From the NCBI GenBank assembly GCA_900128395.1, contig LT649682.1, forward strand, positions 1 through 16,288: a DNA stretch of 16,288 bases, given 5' to 3'. Both the position numbers and the translations under genes were made by a program. Source of the stretch: Stramenopiles sp. TOSAG23-2 (taxonomy: Eukaryota > Sar). The notes below the pieces were generated by a model. That model saw nothing but the letters and a program-made list of their open reading frames with translations. It was not told where the DNA came from and searched no databases. Of the stretch, positions 1-9,455 are shown piece after piece; the stretch's first letter is position 1; every line of letters begins with the position of its first letter.

Positions 1-595
1 TGTGCTACATTACGAATCCAAATGACATGATTAAATATAGGTTGAGCTTGTGATGCAATATATACACCACCTCCACCATATTGACTATTTGATTGTTTAT
101 TTTCTTGAAATGTACAATTATTAAATCTTGGGTTGGTATTAGAACTTTTGATATAAACACCACCACCAAAACCTGGTGCTTCATTACGAATCCAAATGAC
201 CTGATTAAATATAGGTTGAGCTCCTGATACAATATATACACCACCTCCACTATTTTTTGGTGCTTTATTTTCTTGAAATGTACAATTATTAAATGTTGGA
301 TTGGTATTAATATCTTGGATAAAAACACCACCACCAAGACCTTGTGCTACATTACGAATCCAAATGACATGATTAAATATAGGTCGAGCTTGTATTTCAA
401 TCCACACACCACCTCCACCACCATGACTATGTGATGCTTTATTTTCTTGAAATGTACAATTATTAAATCTTGGTTTGGTATTAGAATTTTTGATATAAAC
501 ACCACCACCAACACCCTGTGCTACATTACGAATCCAAATGACCTGATTAAATATAGGTTGAGCTTGTGATCTAATATATACACCACCTCCCCGAT
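1..595 (-). repeat. In-frame tandem repeats of the beta-helix gene, 168/174-bp period
   Basis: The word attacgaatcc recurs at 9, 183, 351 and 525, giving spacings of 174, 168 and 174 bp. All are multiples of three (58, 56 and 58 codons). Each unit holds two beta-helix turns: one ending IFNxVIWIRN and one with FNNCTFQENK. Nucleotide identity between units is high, with differences mostly in the linker between turns, which suggests recent expansion or gene conversion. The array continues past the left edge. Confidence 0.9.
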
Positions 596-1037
596 AAGCA
601 CTCCCATTAGAAATACTAAAATTACTCAATACAGTATTCAAACCTTCGCTTTCACTCATAAATGCAAATGCACGTTTTGTATGTTTACAATCATATATAA
701 CATTATCATTTCTAGTATTGTTAGCACCATGTATGAATATTCCACTAATAGCAGTATTTCCATCACGTTGTACAAATCTTATGCCACCGTAACTATGACT
801 AGATATTACGGTTGTGATATTAGTATCACACGTATGAATACCTTTTAGCAATACAATTTCATCACCATTATTTGATTCAAATATAGCAAATTGTGTAGTA
901 TTACAATAATTATTTCCTTCAACACCACATCCACGTATATCAGCACCTTGTCCATTTGCTGCAACTGTACGTATGACTTTTGCACTCGAAGTACAGGACA
1001 ACACAAACGTCAATATAATCATCAATTTCCAAAACAT
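1..1037 (-). CDS. Secreted right-handed beta-helix protein with Pmp-like repeats (partial, 3' end outside window)
   Basis: An open frame runs without a stop from an ATG at 1037 (protein begins MFWKLMIILT) to the left edge, giving at least 345 residues. The N-terminus is a clear signal peptide with a probable cleavage after SCTSSA near residue 19, so the product is probably secreted or surface exposed. After about residue 145 the protein is a regular array in which GGGVYI strands alternate with IFNxVIWIRN and FNNCTFQENK. The FxxN and GGxxI pattern is that of parallel beta-helix repeats such as the chlamydial polymorphic membrane protein (Pmp) repeat and pectin-lyase-like folds. No catalytic residues can be assigned. 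Adhesion or surface display is possible but is inference. The start is supported by the signal peptide directly after it and an AT-rich upstream region. The C-terminus, and any membrane anchor, lies outside the window. Confidence 0.85.
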   Translation of the reverse strand, partial: MFWKLMIILTFVLSCTSSAKVIRTVAANGQGADIRGCGVEGNNYCNTTQFAIFESNNGDEIVLLKGIHTCDTNITTVISSHSYGGIRFVQRDGNTAISGIFIHGANNTRNDNVIYDCKHTKRAFAFMSESEGLNTVLSNFSISNGSAYRGGGVYIRSQAQPIFNQVIWIRNVAQGVGGGVYIKNSNTKPRFNNCTFQENKASHSHGGGGGVWIEIQARPIFNHVIWIRNVAQGLGGGVFIQDINTNPTFNNCTFQENKAPKNSGGGVYIVSGAQPIFNQVIWIRNEAPGFGGGVYIKSSNTNPRFNNCTFQENKQSNSQYGGGGVYIASQAQPIFNHVIWIRNVA

Positions 1038-1477
1038 TTTTGTACACTATAATCAATGTTGCTACAACAAAACAATGATTTCTTCTTCTTTTTCCAAGGA
1101 TCTCTTTCTTCTATATATATACTAATTTTCTTACAACTAAGTTAAAAGGAATTCTCTCTGATGCATTCAGACTAAGACGGGGAAGAATTTTTTGATCAGA
1201 TCTTAAGAGACAGAATCTGATCATGCAATGCTATTCCTATGTTAAATTCTAATTGCATCCATCATCCTAAAATTCTGGACCACAAGACCACCTGCCATTT
1301 TTTCATTTTTTTCCCACATATATTCCGAATTCCGAATAATAATAATATTGAATGATTGATCGAGAGCAATCCCATTTAATACATGTACAAATATACAAAC
1401 AGAGGGACACACAGGAAAACAAATATACAAACACAAGACACTACATAATTGTCAAACCTAATACACCATTTTGTAAG

Positions 1478-1513
<36 letters not shown>

Positions 1514-1647
1514 TAGTAATATATAAGATAATCATTACCTACGTATATATTTTTTTTAAATTTATTTATTAATTATTATTATTAATTAATTATTATTTAT
1601 ATATAATATAATAAAATTAAAAAAAGACAAATATAATAAATATAAAT
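1038..1647. other. Divergent intergenic region with AT microsatellite
   Basis: These 610 bp separate the divergently transcribed beta-helix gene and cytidylyltransferase fusion gene, so they should hold both promoters. An uninterrupted (AT)n tract lies at about 1483-1509. A 9-bp perfect inverted repeat (tgatcagat at 1193-1201 and atctgatca at 1215-1223, 13-nt spacer) is present. The last 100 bp before the ATG at 1648 are almost entirely A/T. I see no gene here. Confidence 0.6.
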
Positions 1648-3807
1648 ATGGCAGGTGTTGTTGCAGTAGATGGTCAAGAAGTAAATCTTACATATGAACC
1701 ACAATCACCAATGTCTAATCCATATCATCATTTGACAAAAGATGCAGATGCAAAGCCATTTGTCGTCGGTCTAGTTCAAGCAAGAATGGGTAGCACAAGA
1801 TTGCCAGGTAAAGTATTATTACCTTTGCCAAAGGAAAATGGAATGCCAGTTTTATGGCACGACTTTAATCGTTTGAAAGCATGTAAAAATGTGGATAAAT
1901 GGGTTTTAGCAACGTCTACTTGGCATACAGACACAGTTTTGGAAGAGTTTGCAAAAGAACATGGTATATTATGCTTTCGTGGTAGTGAAGGTGATTGTAT
2001 GGAGCGTATTTTCACGGGGGCGATTGCCCATGGTGCAAAGCCTGGTGACTATATTTTGCGTATTACAAGTGATTGCCCTTTAATTGATGCAGGTCTTGTA
2101 GACCAAGGTGTGAAAGAATGTATCGAAGGGAATTATGATCAATTTGGTCTTTATGATCAATATCCTCGATCTACGCAATATGCCGATGGCTTGGATTTTC
2201 AAGTATTTAGTTACAATGGATTTGCAAAAATGAATAAAGAAGCAATTGCAGCTCCAGATCGTGAACATGTTGGACCATATATGATGGATAATCCAGACAA
2301 ATTTCGTTTAGGTCATATGGAATTTCCAATTGTTAAGGCTAGAAATAGAAATTGGACATTGGATAATCCACCAGATTATGAGTTTTTATCAGAAGTTTAC
2401 AAGCACTTGTGGAAAGGTAAAGAAGCTACTGAACCTTTTTCAATATACGATTTAATGGATTTATTAGATCGTAAACCTGAATTAAGTGATATTAATCATA
2501 TACCATTTGAAAATCAAAATGAAGGTTTATTAAAATCGTATAGGAAAAAATTATTATCAGAAGGTATAAATTATGAAGTTGCATTTAATAAGAGATTTGA
2601 GACAAGCAAGGAGATGCTACAAAAGGCAAATTTAGGAAACCGTGGTGAATTTTTTTTACCTGTAATGGCGTCAAAGAGTAATTGTTATGCCGTTGATGTA
2701 GATGGCAACGAATATATCGATCTTTCACTTTCCAATGGTATGATGTCATTTGGTCATGCATATGAATTTAACGAAGGTTTGAAATCATCTAATTCTAGAT
2801 TATCATATAAAAATCATGGATTTGCTGATAAGATTTCTACTCTTTTAAAGGCAAATAGGTATAGCAAAAAAATATTAAGTGCATTATCTAATTGTCAAGA
2901 TTTAAACAAAGTTTCATATGCATCTTCGGCATACAATGCATTTAAATATATTTTTGCATCTCTTGATACAAGCGATCGCTCAATAGTTTTAGTAGATCAA
3001 AATTCTGAATTTCATAAGAAACAAATTAATTTGATGATCCAAGGTTTTACATCTGTGTTTTTTAACAGTCAAATCGATGGTGATTTAGAAGAAAAAATTA
3101 CTGAAAATGATGGTAAAATATGTGCTGTTGTTTATGCACTTCTTGGCAAAACTGAGAAAGATGTCAATAATTGTCGTAAAGCATCAAGCTTAGCATCTTT
3201 ACCTGGAAAATTGATTGCATTTATTGTTGATGAAATTCTTACAAGTGGTCGAGTAGCATTCCCATCTGTTGCTTGTGAAAATAATATTCGTTGTGATTTT
3301 CATGTATTGGGTCCTGCACTTGCTAATGGTCGTACGTTTTACCCGATTGGATGCAATGAAAATCTGTCTAAGGATACAAGCAATGATATTGCTACTAATG
3401 CATATATGTTGGATTATGAAACTGCAGCTACTAATTTAACCTTCGAAGTTGCATCTTTGGCATTTGAATATTTTGAAAATAGATGTGTAATATTTAATTT
3501 GAATCGATTTTTAAAATCATTTACTTCAGGAATTAACTCTGCATTGATGATGCATAAAATGGAAAATCAAATAAAGGTAACACAATGTGCGGGAAGATTG
3601 ACATTTGAATATATTAATGATTCTACTGATGAAAAAAATAAATTCAATAAAGTCATGCATGATGAACTTCTTGGTCGTGGGATATATCTTGAAGGGAATG
3701 TCATTTCAACTGCATTTTCAGTACATAATGATATTTTAGTACGATTTGCACTTGCTTTTGAATCAGCATTAGGGATATATAAATCTAGTATAAATAGTAA
3801 CATGTAA
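1648..3807 (+). CDS. SpsF-type cytidylyltransferase fused to a degenerate class-III aminotransferase domain
   Basis: A 719-residue single-exon protein. Residues ~37-255 are an SpsF/CMP-KDO-synthetase-like nucleotidyltransferase: VVGLVQARMGSTRLPGKVLLPL at 39-60 is the nucleotide-binding signature and RITSDCPLID at 138-147 the acidic motif. Such enzymes activate sugars as CMP derivatives for glycan synthesis. Residues ~310-719 follow the fold-type I class-III aminotransferase family (glutamate-1-semialdehyde aminotransferase-like): YAVDVDGNEYIDLS at 347-360, and IVDEILTSGR at 526-535 with the PLP-binding Asp528. Where active enzymes have the LGK(I/V)IGGG lysine motif, this protein has LGPALANG (554-561), so the Schiff-base lysine is replaced by Pro556. 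The SGTEA-type loop is also altered, to ASSAYNA (425-431). The second half therefore looks like a pseudoenzyme or binding domain. The first ATG, preceded by an A/T-only leader, is the likely start. The sugar substrate cannot be inferred. Confidence 0.85.
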   Translation: MAGVVAVDGQEVNLTYEPQSPMSNPYHHLTKDADAKPFVVGLVQARMGSTRLPGKVLLPLPKENGMPVLWHDFNRLKACKNVDKWVLATSTWHTDTVLEEFAKEHGILCFRGSEGDCMERIFTGAIAHGAKPGDYILRITSDCPLIDAGLVDQGVKECIEGNYDQFGLYDQYPRSTQYADGLDFQVFSYNGFAKMNKEAIAAPDREHVGPYMMDNPDKFRLGHMEFPIVKARNRNWTLDNPPDYEFLSEVYKHLWKGKEATEPFSIYDLMDLLDRKPELSDINHIPFENQNEGLLKSYRKKLLSEGINYEVAFNKRFETSKEMLQKANLGNRGEFFLPVMASKSNCYAVDVDGNEYIDLSLSNGMMSFGHAYEFNEGLKSSNSRLSYKNHGFADKISTLLKANRYSKKILSALSNCQDLNKVSYASSAYNAFKYIFASLDTSDRSIVLVDQNSEFHKKQINLMIQGFTSVFFNSQIDGDLEEKITENDGKICAVVYALLGKTEKDVNNCRKASSLASLPGKLIAFIVDEILTSGRVAFPSVACENNIRCDFHVLGPALANGRTFYPIGCNENLSKDTSNDIATNAYMLDYETAATNLTFEVASLAFEYFENRCVIFNLNRFLKSFTSGINSALMMHKMENQIKVTQCAGRLTFEYINDSTDEKNKFNKVMHDELLGRGIYLEGNVISTAFSVHNDILVRFALAFESALGIYKSSINSNM

Positions 3808-4179
3808 ATATGATGGTTAAAATCTACGAAGTTATAATAATTTTACACTTCTCGTGTTAAGTAACATGTAAAGATAATGTATAAAAAGAGAAAAGTTTTT
3901 TTATAAAAGTGTGTGCGTTTAAAAAAAATACGTAATTTGATATTAAATATTTAAATTATTTGAGATAAAAAAAAATCAATTTTTTACGCTTTTATTTATA
4001 TATATCATAAAAATCTAATACGAATTAAGTCAATAATTTAATTTTACGAGTACTTCCTGTGCTAAGTAATATGCTCAATACTCAATCGCAAGAATAATAT
4101 TCTATCTCCTACTATTCGAATATATAGTAAAGCTCTAATGCACCCTCTGCAAACTAATACTCTACAAAAGCATGAGTAT
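3808..4179. other. Convergent intergenic region
   Basis: These 372 bp lie between the 3' ends of the convergent fusion gene and dynein-stalk-like gene. The DNA is AT-rich with A and T homopolymers. Two loosely similar stretches (acttctcgtgttaagtaacatg near 3847 and acttcctgtgctaagtaatatg near 4050) may be a diverged direct repeat. I see no gene or RNA. Confidence 0.45.
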
Positions 4180-4984
4180 TTAATTTCGAACCACCGCTTT
4201 TAAAGAGTCATTAATATCTTTTTTGTCCAACACAATTTTGACATACTGCACTGGTTAAATAATACACGAGATTCTCGTATCATGATAATATAAAATATTT
4301 TTTCTACTTGTTACCCCCTCCTCCCTCCTCTTTTCTCTATTTAATTCGTACTGATCCGCCGGATAAAGTTATTTTTTTTTCTAACACAATTTGACATACT
4401 GCACATGACCATCGAAATAAAGCAATAGTCCCTTTTAAGCCTGTTTTTTCACCTTGCATCAATTCATTTTCATCAATTTTTGATAAATATCTATTAATAC
4501 ATGTTTTAACCGTTTTTTCATCAACCCATATTAAAGGGCCATCATCGTATATTCTCATAAAACGTACATCATCAAATGGGTGGTTTTGAAGCCAAATTCT
4601 TGCCGTTTCCCAACTAGGCACACCAGCTTCTCCACCTTCTACTAATAAAACTGCCGCCATGATAGTGTACCTAGTGTTATTTGTAGGCTTGCTTAGTTTC
4701 GAATATGTTAAAAAATCCAATTTTCGTTTTGGACGTAGTTTTTTTAATAAATTCATGCTTACAACTAATGGTGATTGTTTATGTTTCCAATATTGTTTTT
4801 GAATCACTTTTACTTGTCTTTCTGGACTTTGTAAATATTGAGATTCTTTATCTATATTATCATTTATATACATTCGTAACAATTGCCTTATTCTTCTTAC
4901 CTCTGCTATAGGATCACTTTTCACATCACTAGCATCATGTGGTAATTTTGATATATCTATAATATCTTGTACTGTCGTTGTCAT
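4180..4984 (-). CDS. Small protein resembling a stand-alone dynein-stalk microtubule-binding domain (spliced model)
   Basis: The ATG at 4984 opens a frame beginning MTTTVQDIIDISK. Longer readings upstream lack an ATG. The middle of the protein follows the dynein heavy-chain stalk-tip pattern: LLKKLRPKRKLDFLTYSKL, then SKP, a hydrophobic helix (IMAAVLLVEG), PSWETARIWL, an RIYDD segment, a Tyr-rich helix and ALFRWSCA before a lysine-rich end. This matches the usual order KPP, MEAVCILLG, W..A, YDKD and LC.WV.AM in dyneins. No AAA+ domain is present, so it would be a free microtubule-binding module. The preferred model splices 4984-4400 to 4245-4180 (216 aa, ending KAVVRN). Reading through the intron gives an alternative 215-aa protein that stops at 4337. 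Fold assignment is from remembered family patterns; the splice model is from donor/acceptor sequence and phase. Confidence 0.5.
4246..4399 (-). other. Predicted 154-nt intron bounded by a direct repeat
   Basis: On the minus strand the donor is GCA|GTATGT (intron from 4399) and the acceptor is GTGCAG|TATGTC (intron ends at 4246). Splicing is phase 0 and leads to a stop at 4180. A ~33-bp sequence beginning GTGCAGTATGTCAAA lies over both splice sites (4372-4404 and 4219-4251, offset 153 bp). The two copies encode nearly the same peptide, IVLEKK in the unspliced form and IVLDKK in the spliced form. Confidence 0.5.
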
Positions 4985-5488
4985 GATGTCTATATGTCCT
5001 TGCCGATATATTTGTATGCGAAAACACAATAACGTGCACGTTTCAATTATATATTATCTATCTATACAATAATAAACCGATAATTCAATCTATCTATCAA
5101 TCTATATATATATGTATGTATGTAACTTGCGATGCGAGAACTTTCCCCTCTAGAGTATATACAACATTATATTATATATATATATCCATATTTTTTTATT
5201 TTCAAGTTTTTTTTTGGCTTCATATAGTGCTATTAACGTGCTACTGGGGATGCAATTTTTATTATTATATCATCTATCGGTTAATAAATAAAAAAAAATA
5301 TTGGACATAAAATATATATATTCTTTTGGATATAGATAACTGCTTTTGCTGAAACATAGACACATCTTCTGTTGTTGTTGTTATTGTAGAATTACATTTC
5401 GTAGAATAAAAAGTATGTTTGTATAAGATACCAGTTTTGTATGTAGAGAATATATATATATATATATACATATATACATACATACAAT
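4985..5488. other. Divergent intergenic region, AT-rich
   Basis: This stretch separates the minus-strand dynein-stalk-like gene from the plus-strand gene at 5489. It holds tata and tatg microsatellite runs (around 5104-5122 and a (TA)n tract at about 5450-5469) and no convincing coding sequence. Confidence 0.5.
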
Positions 5489-6390
5489 ATGAAAATCAAT
5501 GGAAAATATATATTAAGCAAAAAAAAACGTGAACGATGGAAAAAAGATGCATTGGATGCAGCAAAATTATATGAACATCATGATGATGATGATCAAAACA
5601 AAGAAGAAAAATTAATAAATGAACGTATTAATGATGTTGATATATTGAAAACAATGTATTTGGAAGAAGAAATGAAACGAAACACGAAGAAAAAAAAATT
5701 ATTAGAATATAGAGAAAAATATAAATTATTTCAAGGTCCGATGCAAGACCGCTGATCCTAAAAATTCCAAAGCATCTATGACATCTGATGGTTCCATTTC
5801 ACAGAGTACAATGGCACGTATTAAATTTCAATTGCAGGCACGAAAATTGTGGCGTGATGTTACTGGTGCGTCCAACCGCTGATCCTAAAAATTCCAAAGC
5901 ATCTATGACATCTGATGGTTCCATTTCACAGAGTACAATGGCACGTATTAAATTTCAATTGCAGGCACGAAAATTGTGGCGTGATGTTACTGGTGCGTCC
6001 ATTACATCAGAAGCAAAAAATAGATTATTGGCAAAGAAAAATAAAGAAGTACAAAAAAAGACAAAAACATTATTTCGAAAATCAAATCCATGTCCATTTG
6101 AATGTAAAAAATGTCTTACTGCATTTGTATTTGATTATGAATTGATACGACATAATGAAAATGAACCGGATTGTGATACTACAACGATTTATCATAAATT
6201 GCGGGAAGAAGCAATTGCAAAGGAAAAAGAAGATCAAATGAATGAAGCACAACGTAAAGTTGCAATAGATTTTAATAATAAAGTAAAGCGTCTGGAGAAA
6301 GAAGAAAAAACAAAAGAACGAAGAGAGATACGTTTGGAAAGAGAGCATACATTAAAAATGCAGCAATTAAAAGAACTTGAAGAGATTTAA
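5489..6390 (+). CDS. Coiled-coil / zinc-finger-like protein, frame broken by an exact 127-bp tandem duplication
   Basis: The ATG at 5489 opens a lysine- and glutamate-rich frame with an acidic HHDDDD stretch, which stops at 5753-5755 just inside the first copy of a 127-bp duplication. A second frame is open from 5782 to the stop at 6388. From the second copy onward it reads a basic helix (MARIKFQLQARKLWRD), a C2H2-like segment (CPFECKKCLTAF, then His and Cys in IRHNENEPDC) and a long charged coiled coil ending KELEEI. The first frame, copy 1 and copy 2 each use a different frame. Collapsing the duplication still leaves the halves out of phase, so an intron, a further indel or an assembly error must also be involved. 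I found no splice pair good enough to commit to. A small zinc-binding coiled-coil protein is the most that can be said. Confidence 0.55.
5748..6001 (+). repeat. Perfect 127-bp tandem duplication inside a gene
   Basis: Copy 1 is 5748-5874 and copy 2 is 5875-6001. I read them as identical at every base. The unit contains a TTGCAG acceptor-like site, a TTTCACAG acceptor-like site and a GGTGCGT donor-like site. Its length is 3n+1, so it shifts the frame. Confidence 0.9.
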
Positions 6391-7009
6391 AAAGTTTACA
6401 CCCAGGTAGTGTGGTGGTGCGGTAGTGTATGGTAATCTGGTAGAGAGAGTGAGGAGGGCAATCGTTTTTAAAATAAAAATATATATGTGAGTAAGAGAAC
6501 ATTTTATATATTTAAATATATCCATTTAGTCGGTTTTAAAAATTTTTGACAAAGTTATTGTTTATAAATTTTTTTATAAACTTTTATATAATTACAGCAC
6601 GTTAAAATAGAAAAGCTATTTTCAAAAGGTGGGAACTATACACACACACACACACACTATTTATTGATTGTACACACACTTAAAACTCGCGTTATGCAAA
6701 AACAAAACAAGAGATACTGATAATATATATGTATATATAAACTTTTATATAATTACAGCACGTTAAAATAGAAAAGCTATTTTCAAAAGGTGGGAACTAT
6801 ACACACACACACACACTATTTATTGATTGTACACACACTTAAAACTCGCGTTATGCAAAAACAAAACAAGAGATACTGATAATATATATGTATATATATA
6901 TATAATTATTTCAATCTCCCGGTCTCTTGATTTTCTTTTTTTTTTCTTCTTCGAAAATAATAATACATAGCTTTCTTCTTCTTCTTTCCATATATAAAAA
7001 TTATTAAGA
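6391..7009. other. Convergent intergenic region holding a recent duplication
   Basis: These 619 bp lie between the 3' ends of the frame-broken gene and centrin. Most of the region is the 161-bp duplication listed separately, followed by T-rich sequence with cttctt runs. No gene is seen. Confidence 0.5.
6575..6895. repeat. Near-identical 161-bp tandem duplication with an internal CA microsatellite
   Basis: Copies begin at tataaacttttatataatta (6575 and 6736). The only difference I see inside them is one CA unit in the internal microsatellite (18 versus 16 nt), so the offset falls from 161 to 159 bp after it. This indicates a very young duplication. Confidence 0.9.
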
Positions 7010-8022
<1,013 letters not shown>

Positions 8023-8569
8023 GTTCTTTGATTAGTTCTTTTTTATTATTATTTTGTTTATGATTTATCAACTGTTTGGTTAAACGTATTTGATATATGT
8101 TTCCTACGTTTAGTCTTTGTTCTATATTTCGATTTTATATATTATATATGTTCATCTGCCTAAATTCACGCATATATTATATGTATTTTAGCATCCCTTA
8201 ATATTCATTGTTTCCAATACTGTATAGTTATATATTTCGATCTCATAAACATGTATTTAACCAGATTATATACGTGTGATATTCATTTCGAGTAGGTACA
8301 TGGTCGGTTTGCAATGGTACGTCCATTGTAATCCTGACGTTCATTCATTTTTGTTGTTAAAATTGAAGATTAACGATATAACGTAATGCTATTTCCATGC
8401 TAAACCCCTCCAACGATCTTCCATAAAATCAGTTAAAAAAAAAAAAAGATTTCGATGGTGGTTTTTAAGGTCAGAGGAGATGGGTTTGAATCGTAGATTA
8501 TTTACCCCTATGCAGATTTGCTGGATATTCGTGTTCGGGATAGAGTTAGTAATGATACTTGCTGGTGTT

Positions 8570-8880
8570 GTACAACTCCTCGACCCTCGATCCTATTTTT
8601 GTACTCGGTATTATACTTCAAAATGTTGTACTACTCCTAGATCCTAAACAAAATATAATTTGTACTAAGTAGTATACTTCAAAATGTTGTATACTCCTAG
8701 ATCCTAAACAAATATAATTGGTACTAAGTAGTATACTTCAAAATGTTGTACTACTCCTAGATCCTAAACAAATATAATTGGTACTAAGTAGTATACTTCA
8801 AAATGTTGTACTACTCCTAGATCCTAACTATGTTTTTATACTTGTTACTATACGTTTAATGTTGTTCTACTCCTAGACAA
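8570..8880. repeat. 60-bp minisatellite
   Basis: The word ctactcctag (one copy reads atactcctag) ends at 8640, 8700, 8760 and 8820, an exact 60-bp period. Inner units are nearly identical (atcctaaacaaatataattg, then gtactaagtagtatacttca). A degenerate unit at each end brings the total to about five or six. Decay is toward the edges, as expected of an array homogenised at its centre. Confidence 0.9.
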
Positions 8881-9229
8881 TGCTTTTTCTATAAGTAGGT
8901 ATACATAAATCTTGTCATTTAATTTCACCTTTCCAGTAAAAATCGAACCAACCACCTATTCAAAACCAAACAGACCATTTTGATCATTAGGAAAACGCCA
9001 TAAAATACAACAGGCAATTTCTATTAACGATGTAAATCGAGATTTATTTAAAAAAAAACAAAAAAACGAGGAGAGTGTCCTACGTATACCATTTAGACTA
9101 CCACTTTTTCCTCCAATTTTATATGTTTTCACGTTTTCACTACTGTATTTTATACTTTAATAAAGCCTACTTTTCATCATTTCCCTATCTATAGTCTAGA
9201 AAATTTAAAATTTTAAAAAAGCCAACGAA

Positions 9230-9312
9230 TATGATGCAGAGGCCGACCTGATGCGTGAATCCCATCGAGTGGTGGTCAGAAAATGTCTTATTTTAAGGGG
9301 GTCCTGGTTTTT
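9230..9312. other. GC-richer patch of unknown origin
   Basis: About 80 bp near half G+C (from gccaacgaatatgatgcaga to taagggggtcctgg) stand out from very AT-rich surroundings. No frame gives a recognisable protein and no RNA fold is obvious. It may be a decayed insertion or an upstream exon or element of the VAT1-like gene. Confidence 0.3.
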
Positions 9313-9455
9313 AAGGGAATTTAAAAATCTATCCACTATCAAATGACGATCATTTATACTTGAAAGGTGAATTAGAATATTAGATCTACAGCAAAATTAT
9401 CCAAATCTTTTTACCAAAATATATATCTATAACGAGCATATATCTTTATCGTATA

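Larger units (their letters stand above)
8023..9455. other. Gene-poor region between centrin and the VAT1-like gene
   Basis: This 1.4-kb stretch is the divergent upstream region of both neighbours. It contains the 60-bp minisatellite and a GC-richer patch at about 9230-9310, both listed separately. The remainder is AT-rich sequence with no open frame that looks coding. A tRNA-like word at ~8483-8497 was examined and rejected. Confidence 0.5.

Noticed and set aside
5-337. Val/Ile-rich minus-strand reading frame in the repeat array
   Set aside because: It is an out-of-frame shadow of the beta-helix gene. The correct frame has a signal peptide, stays open for 345 codons and shows regular beta-helix turns.
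1-595. CRISPR-like array
   Set aside because: The regular repeats are coding, in frame and 168-174 bp long, without spacers.
4985-5029. N-terminal extension of the dynein-stalk-like protein
   Set aside because: The longer reading would start at a TTG codon. The first ATG is at 4984.
5736-5899. Intron GTCCGA...CCAAAG to rejoin the two halves of the frame-broken gene
   Set aside because: The phase works, but the donor is weak and the acceptor lacks a pyrimidine tract, so I did not adopt it without transcript evidence.
8483-8497. Possible tRNA T-arm (gggtttgaatcgtag)
   Set aside because: The flanking bases do not pair as a T stem, and no A box or acceptor stem is present at the right distance.
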